Source: an uncultured Lentisphaeraceae bacterium
Lineage (GTDB): Bacteria > Verrucomicrobiota > Kiritimatiellia > RFP12 > DVOR01
Direction: 5' to 3'
Assembly: GCA_949282555.1 (NCBI GenBank)
Contig: CASDPK010000001.1
Coordinates: 62,001-126,000 of the forward strand
DNA length: 64,000 nucleotides
Positions 1 through 6,281 of the stretch are shown here, piece by piece. The notes beneath the pieces are model-generated. The model saw only the letters and a list, made by a program, of their open reading frames with translations, was not told where the DNA came from and made no database searches. Every line of letters begins with the position of its first letter. Within the stretch, counting starts at the first letter, position 1. Both the position numbers and the translations under genes were made by a program.

Positions 1-762
1 AACCTCTACTTCATCAAGGCCCGCGAAGCCGAATGCCGGAACATGAGCATCCGCGAAATCACCGCGGAGATCGCCTCGCTGATGGACATCATCTACTTCT
101 CCGCCCGCAAGCTGGGCTTTGCCCGCGGCGGCGGCATCTCGATGCGCCACCGGGAGGACGAACTGCGCATGAAGGAGCTCATCCCCCTCTATGAAGGCTT
201 CCTCACCTACGGCGGCATGTCCGTGCGCGAGATGGAAGCCATCGTGGTGGGCCTCGATGAAAGCATGGACGAGGACATCATCTCCCAAGGCCCGCAGTTC
301 ATCGAATACATGGCCAAAGAGCTCCACCGCCGCGGCGTGCCCGTGATCCTTCCCGCGGGCGGCCTCGGTTGCCACGTGAACGCCACGGAATTCCTCTCCC
401 ACATCCCGCAGGAGCAATATCCCGCCGGGGCTCTCGCCGCCGCGCTCTACATCGCCGGCGGCGTCCGCGGCATGGAGCGCGGCACCCTCTCCGAACAGCG
501 CAACGAAGACGGCTCCGAGCGCTTTGCCGAGCTTGAGCTCCTCCGCTTGGCCATGCCCCGGCGCGTCTACACGCTCTCGCAGGTGGAATACGCCATCGAC
601 CGCGTGGAATGGCTGTGGAAGAACCGCGCCCTCGTCGGCGGCCTCCGCTTCGTGGAGGAGCCCAAGGTGCTCCGCTTCTTCTTCGGGCGTTTGGAGCCCA
701 TCGGCGATTGGCAGGATCGGCTCGTGGCGAAGTTCCGCGAAGACTTCGGCGACTCCCTCTGA
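1..762 (+). CDS. Tyrosine phenol-lyase / tryptophanase family, C-terminal part
   Basis: This is the C-terminal ~253 residues of a PLP-dependent beta-eliminating lyase; the frame is open from base 1, so the start and the PLP-lysine lie outside the window. These enzymes split an aromatic amino acid into phenol or indole plus pyruvate and ammonia in the cytoplasm. The stretches LYEGFLTYGG, LLRLAMPRRVYT and EEPKVLRFFFGRLEP match the conserved C-terminal blocks. The segment GVRGMERG carries an arginine where tyrosine phenol-lyase has its phenol-contacting Arg381 and tryptophanase has isoleucine, which favours tyrosine phenol-lyase. The assignment to the family is firm; the substrate rests on that one residue. 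A strong terminator follows 23 bp after the stop. Confidence 0.85.
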   Translation, partial: NLYFIKAREAECRNMSIREITAEIASLMDIIYFSARKLGFARGGGISMRHREDELRMKELIPLYEGFLTYGGMSVREMEAIVVGLDESMDEDIISQGPQFIEYMAKELHRRGVPVILPAGGLGCHVNATEFLSHIPQEQYPAGALAAALYIAGGVRGMERGTLSEQRNEDGSERFAELELLRLAMPRRVYTLSQVEYAIDRVEWLWKNRALVGGLRFVEEPKVLRFFFGRLEPIGDWQDRLVAKFREDFGDSL

Positions 763-785
763 GCCTCGCCCTTCTTTCAAGCGAC

Positions 786-813
786 AACGGCCTCCTTCCG
801 GGAGGCCGTTTTT
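786..813 (+). terminator. Rho-independent terminator after the lyase gene
   Basis: A perfect 10-bp stem (AACGGCCTCC / GGAGGCCGTT) with a TTCCG loop runs straight into a T tract, 23 bp after the lyase stop codon. Confidence 0.9.
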
Positions 814-1057
814 GTTGGGCACGCCCTGCGGGGGCGGAAGAATCCGGACTCACAAGAAAGCCTTGGCTCCGTTTCCATCACATGGCATTGTGTCCGCTTG
901 GGCACGATTCCCAGCCCATAACCCTCTGAATCGTGCCCCTGAGACTCTGAACCGCTTGCACAGTCATGCGCCGGCGGCAAACGTTGTGGGGTGCCTACGA
1001 CTGTGCGCAACCCCAACGGCCGAACGCCCTGCATCCCCAGACGACACGATGAGGCAC
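814..1057. other. Gene-free stretch with two inverted repeats
   Basis: No convincing gene is present. Two inverted repeats stand in a row: GGGCACGATTC (900-910) with GAATCGTGCCC (928-938) around a 17-base loop, then GCACAGTC with GACTGTGC (about 957-1003). On the minus strand around 880-920 the sequence could encode a 13-residue stretch like the end of gloA (see findings). It may be structured RNA, an operator, or decayed coding sequence. Confidence 0.4.
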
Positions 1058-1063
1058 TATAAT
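1058..1063 (+). promoter_or_regulatory. Perfect -10 hexamer ahead of the phosphodiesterase gene
   Basis: TATAAT stands 57 bases before the ATG at 1120. No good -35 hexamer is visible at 16-18 bp spacing, so the promoter is only partly supported. Confidence 0.4.
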
Positions 1064-1119
1064 GGGGATATGCCGTGGGTGCATCGCCGGACGGTTTGCC
1101 AAGAAAGGAGCCCCTTCTC

Positions 1120-2028
1120 ATGAGGAAATGCATAGTGTTGGCCATTATGGCCCTCGTCTCCATCTCCACCGCCCTTGCCGGCACCCCGAAAGCCAAACAC
1201 GTGGTGCTCATTGGCCTGGATGGATGGGGCGCCTACAGTGTGCGCAAGGCTGACCCAACGACCATCCCAAACATCCGAAAGGTGATGGAGAGGGGTGCGT
1301 GGACATTGCGGGACCGCGCGGTGTTGCCCTCCTCCAGCGCAATCAATTGGGCCACGATGTTCATGGGCGTGCCCACGGAAATCCACGGCTACACCAACTG
1401 GAACTCCAAAAAACCCGAAATCAAGCCAAACGTGACAAACGAGCGCGGCATCCAGCCGACCATCTTCTCCGAATTGCGCCGCCAGCGGCCGGACGCACGC
1501 ATTGAGGCGTTCGTGGAGTGGGACGTCTATGAATTCCTGATGGACAAGGCCATCTTGGACAACTTCCACCTCGATCCGGGCAATCACCAAAAACTGCCGG
1601 ACGCGCTCGTCGCCGAGGCCGCCAAGGCCATCAAGCAGCGAAAGCCAACCCTCTTGGCCATCTGCCTTGACATGATGGACAACGTCGGCCACGACGCCGG
1701 CCACGACACCCCCGCCTACTACAACTACCTGGCAAAGGCCGATGGCTACATCGGGACACTCCTCAACGCCATCGAAGAGGCCGGCATCGCCCAAGACACC
1801 ATCGTCATCCTAACGGCGGATCACGGGGGCATCGGCAAAAAGCATGGCGGCAAGAGCTTGGAAGAGTTGGAAATCCCCTTCATCATCGCGGGCTCCAACG
1901 TCAAGGCCTCCGGCGAAATCAAGGAAGAGATGATGCAGTATGATTGCGCGGCGATGATCGCCTACGCGCTTGGCATCCAGCCCCACCCCGTCTGGCGTGG
2001 CCGGGCCATCCCCCGCCTCTTCGAGTGA
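1120..2028 (+). CDS. Secreted type I phosphodiesterase / nucleotide pyrophosphatase-like protein
   Basis: The product is a 302-residue member of the alkaline phosphatase superfamily, probably periplasmic. The start is ATG 1120, preceded by AAAGGAG (1104-1110), and gives a typical signal peptide (MRKCIVLAIMALVSISTALA). Metal and catalytic blocks of the superfamily are visible in order: LIGLDGWG (first metal Asp), SSSAINW (nucleophile region), DNVGHDAGHD and TADHGG (later metal ligands). Such enzymes hydrolyse phosphodiesters, pyrophosphates or phosphonate-type bonds; the substrate cannot be told from the sequence. The gene is monocistronic, with a terminator 80 bp downstream. A sulfatase is less likely because no CxPSR-type motif is present. 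Confidence 0.78.
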   Translation: MRKCIVLAIMALVSISTALAGTPKAKHVVLIGLDGWGAYSVRKADPTTIPNIRKVMERGAWTLRDRAVLPSSSAINWATMFMGVPTEIHGYTNWNSKKPEIKPNVTNERGIQPTIFSELRRQRPDARIEAFVEWDVYEFLMDKAILDNFHLDPGNHQKLPDALVAEAAKAIKQRKPTLLAICLDMMDNVGHDAGHDTPAYYNYLAKADGYIGTLLNAIEEAGIAQDTIVILTADHGGIGKKHGGKSLEELEIPFIIAGSNVKASGEIKEEMMQYDCAAMIAYALGIQPHPVWRGRAIPRLFE

Positions 2029-2107
2029 AAGGCGGGAAAGGCCCGGAAGAATTGCGGCCATCGTGCCCAGTTTTCCTCGTTTTCTCCAACCCTCTGGTAT
2101 TTCAGGC

Positions 2108-2137
2108 AAAAGGGCCCCCTTCGAAGGGGGCCCTTTT
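2108..2137. terminator. Bidirectional terminator between convergent genes
   Basis: A 30-bp perfect palindrome centred on CG at 2122-2123 has A and T runs at its ends. It can end both the phosphodiesterase gene (plus) and gloA (minus). Confidence 0.88.
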
Positions 2138-2195
2138 ATTGATTCAGGCTTATAAAATTGCCTCGTACAACGGGCAAATCAAGATACGCTTGCGT

Positions 2196-2564
2196 TTATG
2201 ACCGCTTGGGCACGATTTCCAGCCAGTAGCCATCGGGATCTTTGATGAAATAGATGCCCATGGCGGGATTTTCGTGGCAGATGCAGCCCATCGCCTGATG
2301 GCGTGCGTGCAGGGCGTCGTAGTCCTCGGCGTCGAAGGCCAAGTGGAACTCCTCGTCGCCCAAGTTGTAGGGTTCATGGCGATCGCGCAGCCATGTCAGT
2401 TCCAGGCGGAAGGCCGTCTTCCCATCGCTCAGATAGACAATGCGGAAGCTGCCGTCCTCCGCGTCGATTTGTCCGCAGGGCTCCAATCCGAGGGCCTCTT
2501 TGTAGAAGGCAAGGCTCTTTTCGAGATTGAGCACGTTGAAGTTGAAATGCGCAAACGTCGGCAT
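2196..2564 (-). CDS. gloA: Lactoylglutathione lyase (glyoxalase I)
   Basis: The product has 122 residues, close to the usual ~135. It isomerises the hemithioacetal of methylglyoxal and a thiol to a lactoyl thioester in the cytoplasm. The four metal ligands of the GloA family sit at the expected spacing: His6, Glu55, His74 and Glu116. The ATG at 2564 follows an AAAGGA site; a longer upstream frame exists but lacks a ribosome site and overlaps the acetyltransferase gene. It lies 22 bp downstream of that gene on the same strand, so the two are probably cotranscribed. The family is recognised securely; whether the thiol is glutathione is unknown. Confidence 0.88.
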   Translation of the reverse strand: MPTFAHFNFNVLNLEKSLAFYKEALGLEPCGQIDAEDGSFRIVYLSDGKTAFRLELTWLRDRHEPYNLGDEEFHLAFDAEDYDALHARHQAMGCICHENPAMGIYFIKDPDGYWLEIVPKRS

Positions 2565-2586
2565 GGGGGGTTCCTTTCGTTCGGTT

Positions 2587-3180
2587 TTATGCGTTCTCGC
2601 GGGGAAGGTGGCGCAAGGGGCGCGCGGGGACGCCGGCCACCACGGTAAAGGGCGGCACATCGTGGGTGACCACGCTCCCGGCGCCGATCGTGCACCCCTC
2701 ACCGATCGTCACGCCGGGCAACACGCGCACACCGGCGCCCAACCAGCAGCGGGGGCCAATGGTGACGGGCCGCGCCCGGGTGACATAGCGCAAGCCGCCG
2801 GTGGCGGGATCGGGCACCATGCGTTCGGAGGGGTTCAGCGGGTGTTCCGGTGCGGAGAGGATGGTGCCCGCGCCGATCAATGTGCCATCTCCCACGATGA
2901 TGGGATTGTCGTCCTGAAAAATACACTGATAGCCCACGTAGACATCGTTCCCCAAGCGAATGTTTTCCCCGTAATCGCACATGAAGGGCGATTCCACCCA
3001 CGTGCGCTCCCCCACCGCGCCCAGCAAACGGCGCAGACACGCCGCGCGGCCCTCCGGATCAACCGTGAGCGGCCCGTTGAGCTCCCGCAGAAGGCGGCGG
3101 GCCTCCCAATACCGCGCCAACAGCTCCGGCGAACGTCCATCATAAGGAAGCCCCGCCAACATCTTTTCCTTTTCCGTCAT
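2587..3180 (-). CDS. Maltose/galactoside-type O-acetyltransferase
   Basis: The product is a 197-residue LbH (left-handed beta-helix) acetyltransferase of the LacA/Maa/NodL type, which moves acetyl from acetyl-CoA to a hydroxyl of a sugar or sugar-like acceptor. The N-terminal cap (KEKMLAGLPYDGRSPELLARYWEARRLLRELN) is typical, followed by hexapeptide repeats (IGPRCWLGAGVRVLPGVTIG, then IGAGSVVTHDVP). The catalytic His of the family is in APEHPLNP. ATG 3180 is preceded by GAAAGGGG and gives the usual length. It is first in a two-gene unit with gloA. The acceptor is unknown. Confidence 0.85.
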   Translation of the reverse strand: MTEKEKMLAGLPYDGRSPELLARYWEARRLLRELNGPLTVDPEGRAACLRRLLGAVGERTWVESPFMCDYGENIRLGNDVYVGYQCIFQDDNPIIVGDGTLIGAGTILSAPEHPLNPSERMVPDPATGGLRYVTRARPVTIGPRCWLGAGVRVLPGVTIGEGCTIGAGSVVTHDVPPFTVVAGVPARPLRHLPRENA

Positions 3181-3220
3181 CGTCAGCCCCTTTCGGAAGG
3201 AGGCGCAGGCACGCCGACAC

Positions 3221-3244
3221 AAAAAAACCGCACCCAACGTGCGG
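3221..3244 (-). terminator. Terminator after tRNA-Val
   Basis: Read on the minus strand, CCGCAC-GTTGG-GTGCGG is followed by seven T. It lies 4 bp after the CCA of the tRNA and separates the tRNA transcript from the acetyltransferase gene. Confidence 0.85.
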
Positions 3245-3248
3245 CCAA

Positions 3249-3325
3249 TGGTGGGCTGTGCTGGACTCGAACCAGCGACCCCTACCGTGTGAAGGTAGTG
3301 CTCTAACCAACTGAGCTAACAGCCC
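3249..3325 (-). tRNA. tRNA-Val (anticodon CAC)
   Basis: A full cloverleaf reads on the minus strand: acceptor GGGCTGT/ACAGCCC, D arm GCTCAGTTGGTTAGAGC, anticodon arm CTACC-TTCACAC-GGTAG, and T arm GCTGG-TTCGAGT-CCAGC. The loop places CAC at positions 34-36, which decodes GTG (valine). The discriminator is A and the CCA end is encoded (3249-3251). Confidence 0.97.
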
Positions 3326-3338
3326 GAAAACGCGCCGA

Positions 3339-3368
3339 ATGATAGCAAAACCATCCCCTTTCGGGCAA
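3339..3368 (-). promoter_or_regulatory. Promoter of tRNA-Val
   Basis: On the minus strand TTGCCC is followed after 18 bp by TATCAT, 13 bp ahead of the first base of the tRNA. The same -35 hexamer occurs in the promoter at 22065-22093. Confidence 0.6.
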
Positions 3369-3849
3369 GTCCATTTCCGCGCACCGAATCGTTTCGCCAC
3401 GTTCCGCAGGGCCAACCGGGAGGGGCGGCCCATTGCGCTTACGGCACCCCCGCGCCCCCTCGCAAAGGGGCGAAAAGAGGGGCACTCTCCTGCGCATTCA
3501 GAAGAGCAATCTCAAAAGAATCTCAAGAATAATACCCATGGCATACTCCTTCCATCCGCGCAACGTCGACGGACAAGGGAATTATAGCACACATCCCATA
3601 TCGGTAGAGCGTATTCTTTCCAACGCCCAGGGCGTGCGAATCACGAGGCTCCGCATCGCCGGCCGGGATGCTCCGCATCTCTCCTTGAGAGGCTCCGTGT
3701 CGGAATACTGCGCGGCCCGGTTCGAGGGAGACCGTGAGCACTCCGTGTGGGTGGGGTGTGAGGACTTCCCTTTCATACCGGCCAGCACCCCGGTTCCTTG
3801 GCCTCCGCACTTATGCAATTTTCACATATTACAACATGATGTTTAAGTC
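3369..3849. other. Gene-free stretch with a cluster of CTCCG-type repeat units
   Basis: No gene is supported. From 3645 to about 3815 it holds repeated units of the form GGCTCCGYRTC: at 3645, 3668, 3689, 3737 and 3799. Several can fold into short hairpins (GCATC...GATGC, GATGC-TCC-GCATC, CTCTC-CTT-GAGAG). Related units occur in other intergenic regions (see the repeat entries). The part from 3369 to 3640 shows nothing I can name. Confidence 0.5.
3645..3752 (+). repeat. Cluster of GGCTCCGYRTC units
   Basis: Four imperfect units with the core CTCCG(C/T)(A/G)T are packed in about 110 bp, partly as inverted repeats. The same core appears singly at 4680-4697, 36519-36533 and 53270-53284, always between genes. 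Confidence 0.55.
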
Positions 3850-3878
3850 TTGACGGGGGGAGGGGGGAGGATGATATT
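3850..3878 (+). promoter_or_regulatory. Promoter of the PEP-CTERM gene
   Basis: TTGACG is followed after exactly 17 bp by GATATT. The spacer is a G-rich run. The ATG lies 90 bp downstream. Confidence 0.5.
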
Positions 3879-3967
3879 CCACTTGTCGTTTCGGCTTTTC
3901 TTCGTGTGTGCGAGGGAACAGAACGATATCAAGGTGCGTAATGCGCTTCGGAAAGGATGGTCATCAT

Positions 3968-4599
3968 ATGAAAAGCATCATCATACTTATGGGACTCTGC
4001 ATCACCGGCATGGTCTCCGCCATCACGACAAGCTGGACACCGGTAAAGGAGGAGACGCAGATTTCCGGCAATACCGCCATTTGGACTTGGGAAAGTAATA
4101 AGGCAAACAATGGGTGCTCTTACAACGGCAATGCCGACTTCGCGATTCGCGTGACGTTCACCAATGTCACGTTACTTGAAGCCCAAAAGAACTGGAAGGC
4201 CCTTCTAGGGTTCAAAAGTGGATATGATAAGTATTCGTTCCAGAGCAACCAAAAAGGATTATGGGTTACCCAAGGAGCGACGCTTAAGCCAGATTTTTTC
4301 ACTTGGGAGGGAACAAAGAACTTCTCTGTGACGCTTGCTTATGACAATACACTCCATACATTGAAGTTTTACCTTGGGAATGAAAACATTCATACGATCT
4401 CCGATGTTACAATCGGGGATTGGGTCACCTTCGGCGTTGGAAGTGACGGCGGGGAAAACCGTCCCCTTACAGGACTTTTTCTAGTGGAACGTACAAAGTT
4501 GAATACACCAATGATATCGGCTTAGTCCCCGAACCCACCGTGTTGGCGTTGCTGGCAATGAGCATAGCAGGCCTGGCGCTTCGTCGTAAAACGATCTGA
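3968..4599 (+). CDS. PEP-CTERM-anchored secreted protein, frame interrupted
   Basis: The first frame starts at ATG 3968 (AAAGGA 10 bp before) with a signal peptide ending near ITGMVSA, and stops at TAG 4523-4525. The body is Asn/Thr-rich and beta-like with no family I recognise. Directly overlapping the stop, the next frame encodes VPEPTVLALLAMSIAGLALR plus a basic tail and stop at 4597-4599, a textbook PEP-CTERM signal: VPEP, a hydrophobic helix, then Arg/Lys. One extra T in the T5 run at 4476-4480 joins the frames and gives a smooth sequence GLFSSGTYKVEYTND before VPEP. PEP-CTERM proteins are sorted to the envelope by an exosortase; none is in this window. The break may be a sequencing error, decay, or phase variation. 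Confidence 0.72.
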
Positions 4600-4624
4600 T
4601 TTTGGCGAATTACACATTCCGCAG

Positions 4625-4658
4625 AGAGATTCCGCCCATGCGGAATCTCTTTTGTTTT
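4625..4658 (+). terminator. Terminator after the PEP-CTERM gene
   Basis: An 11-bp perfect stem AGAGATTCCGC / GCGGAATCTCT with a CCAT loop is followed by TTTGTTTT. It lies 25 bp after the PEP-CTERM stop at 4599, which supports the second frame as the true end. Confidence 0.88.
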
Positions 4659-4678
4659 ACCCGAGTGTAGGATCACTC

Positions 4679-4697
4679 AAGAGGCTCCGTATCGGGG
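4679..4697 (+). repeat. Single GGCTCCGTATC unit
   Basis: AGAGGCTCCGTATCGGGGG matches the core of the dispersed element, here between a terminator and the Pho-box array of the porin gene. Confidence 0.5.
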
Positions 4698-4736
4698 GAG
4701 ATGAACCTATGGGGAAGCGTTTGCGAGGGGGAAGGC

Positions 4737-4776
4737 CCCAAACAGATTTCTAACGTTTCGGAGACATCGGCATAAC
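4737..4776 (+). promoter_or_regulatory. Putative Pho box array upstream of the porin
   Basis: Four 7-bp direct repeats stand at an exact 11-bp period: CCCAAAC (ends 4743), TTCTAAC (4754), CGGAGAC (4765) and GCATAAC (4776), each separated by 4 bp. An 11-bp period is the hallmark of PhoB/PhoP sites. A -10-like GACTAT lies at 4789-4794, 12 bp after the last repeat, and no -35 hexamer is seen, as expected for an activator-dependent promoter. A second array sits before pstS. Confidence 0.72.
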
Positions 4777-4833
4777 GGAAGCTTGGGAGACTATGCGGCG
4801 TTTTTCAACCACCCAATAGGGAGAAGAGACGAA

Positions 4834-6192
4834 ATGAAACGTTGCATGACTCTGGCGATGGCGTTGCTCACGGGCGTGTGTGCCCTGGCGGCTGAGCCGA
4901 GCGACACCCCGGCCCTCGAGAAGAGCCGGCCCGTGAACTTCGACTTCGGCGGCGATTTGCGTCTGCGCTACGATGGCGCGAACAACATGCCCGACGAAAA
5001 GCACGGCGAGAAGGGCCACACCGATTATGCCCGCGTCCGCACCCGCGTGTGGGGCAAGGTGACGGCCGGCAAGCTGGAAGGCTTCCTGCGCGTGGCCGAT
5101 GAGTTCCGCTATTACCGCTCCCCCGACAAGGACAAGGGCAAGCAGCGCTTCCCCGACCAGATCTTCATCGACAACCTCTACCTGAGCTACAAAGACCTCT
5201 TTGACATGGTGGACGTGAAGGTGGGCCGTCAGGAAATGGCCTTCGGCGCCAAGCGCATCATCAGCGACGGCACCGGCGGCGACGGCTCCCGCTCGAACTA
5301 CTTCGACGCCATCCGCCTGACCTTCGACTTCGGCAACAAGCGCACCCTCGACGCCTTCGCCACCTACATGGCCCGCGAGGATTGGATGCCGACCCTGGGC
5401 GAAACCCACGACGCGAAGAGCAAGCACACCAAGGGCTATGACTACGACGTCACCGGCTACAACCACAATGAGTACGGCGCCGGCCTTTACTACCAAGACC
5501 GCTCCAACAAGGATCTCGGCTGGGACGCCTACTACGTGTGGAAGGTGGAAGACGGCGAGCACTCCAAGGTGATCGCCAAGGGCGACAACTTCCAGACCCA
5601 CACCTTCGGCGTGCGCCTGTTGCCGCGCTTCACGAAGACCCTCTCCGGTGAGCTCGAAGTCGCCGGGCAGCTCGGCGACGATTCCCTCGCGGCGGCCATG
5701 GCCTACGGCGGGCTGACGTATGCCCCGGATTGGGCGCTCAAGCCCAAGTTCACCGCGGCCGTGCAGTACATGAGCGGCGATGAGGAAGGCGCGCGCGGCG
5801 ACAACGCCTGGCACCCCGTCTTCAACCGTGAGACCGGAATCGGCGAGCTCGTGGCCCCGATGTTCAACAAGTACGCCTACAACAACTTCCTCTATCCGCA
5901 CCTGAAGGTGGACTTGGTGCCCGCGGCGAACCAAAAGCTCGCCTTCCAGACCGGCCCAATGTTCGCCCCCGTGCGTGAGGATGCCGGCAACGGCGAGAGC
6001 TACGGCACCTTCCGCGGCTACTACGCCTCGCTGAAGTACACCCTCGAAGTGGGCAAGATGATGGATTGCGAAGCGCTCAAGGGCATGGCGCTGGCCTTCA
6101 CCGGCGAGTACCTCTCCAAGGGCGATTACTTCAAGGATGATCAGGACGGCGACGCCCTCTTCGGCCGAGTGGAACTCTCCTACAAGTTCTGA
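4834..6192 (+). CDS. Outer-membrane beta-barrel porin, alginate-export-like, phosphate regulon
   Basis: The product has 452 residues with a signal peptide (MKRCMTLAMALLTGVCALAA). It ends in YKF, the terminal aromatic pattern of outer-membrane barrels, and shows alternating amphipathic strands throughout. The N-terminal run FDFGGDLRLRYDGANN and the phrase KVGRQEMAFGAKRIISD are characteristic of the alginate-export (AlgE-like) porin fold. Its place before pstS and the Pho-box array upstream suggest that it lets phosphate or phosphorylated compounds cross the outer membrane, in the way OprO/OprP or PhoE do, although it is not obviously of those families. ATG 4834 follows AGGGAG. pstS starts 89 bp downstream with its own Pho-box array. 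Confidence 0.75.
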   Translation: MKRCMTLAMALLTGVCALAAEPSDTPALEKSRPVNFDFGGDLRLRYDGANNMPDEKHGEKGHTDYARVRTRVWGKVTAGKLEGFLRVADEFRYYRSPDKDKGKQRFPDQIFIDNLYLSYKDLFDMVDVKVGRQEMAFGAKRIISDGTGGDGSRSNYFDAIRLTFDFGNKRTLDAFATYMAREDWMPTLGETHDAKSKHTKGYDYDVTGYNHNEYGAGLYYQDRSNKDLGWDAYYVWKVEDGEHSKVIAKGDNFQTHTFGVRLLPRFTKTLSGELEVAGQLGDDSLAAAMAYGGLTYAPDWALKPKFTAAVQYMSGDEEGARGDNAWHPVFNRETGIGELVAPMFNKYAYNNFLYPHLKVDLVPAANQKLAFQTGPMFAPVREDAGNGESYGTFRGYYASLKYTLEVGKMMDCEALKGMALAFTGEYLSKGDYFKDDQDGDALFGRVELSYKF

Positions 6193-6199
6193 TCCGGCG

Positions 6200-6239
6200 G
6201 CCTAACCGATTTCTAACGAATCCCAAACAAAGCCCGCAC
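6200..6239 (+). promoter_or_regulatory. Putative Pho box array upstream of pstS
   Basis: Four 7-bp direct repeats at an exact 11-bp period: GCCTAAC (ends 6206), TTCTAAC (6217), CCCAAAC (6228) and CCCGCAC (6239). Two of them are identical to repeats in the porin array. A -10-like CATACT lies at 6250-6255, 10 bp after the last repeat. In both arrays the final AC of every repeat is invariant. Confidence 0.75.
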
Positions 6240-6281
6240 GCGGCGATGCCATACTGCGGGCCATCACAAAGGAGAAATGAG

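Noticed and set aside
820-880. Possible second tRNA near the lyase terminator
   Set aside because: The GGGGGCGG...AATCC stretch hints at a tRNA end, but no T loop, anticodon arm or cloverleaf can be formed.
4476-4482. Programmed -1 frameshifting to make the PEP-CTERM protein
   Set aside because: The T5 run allows one tRNA to slip, but there is no canonical slippery heptamer and no clear downstream pseudoknot; an indel is simpler.
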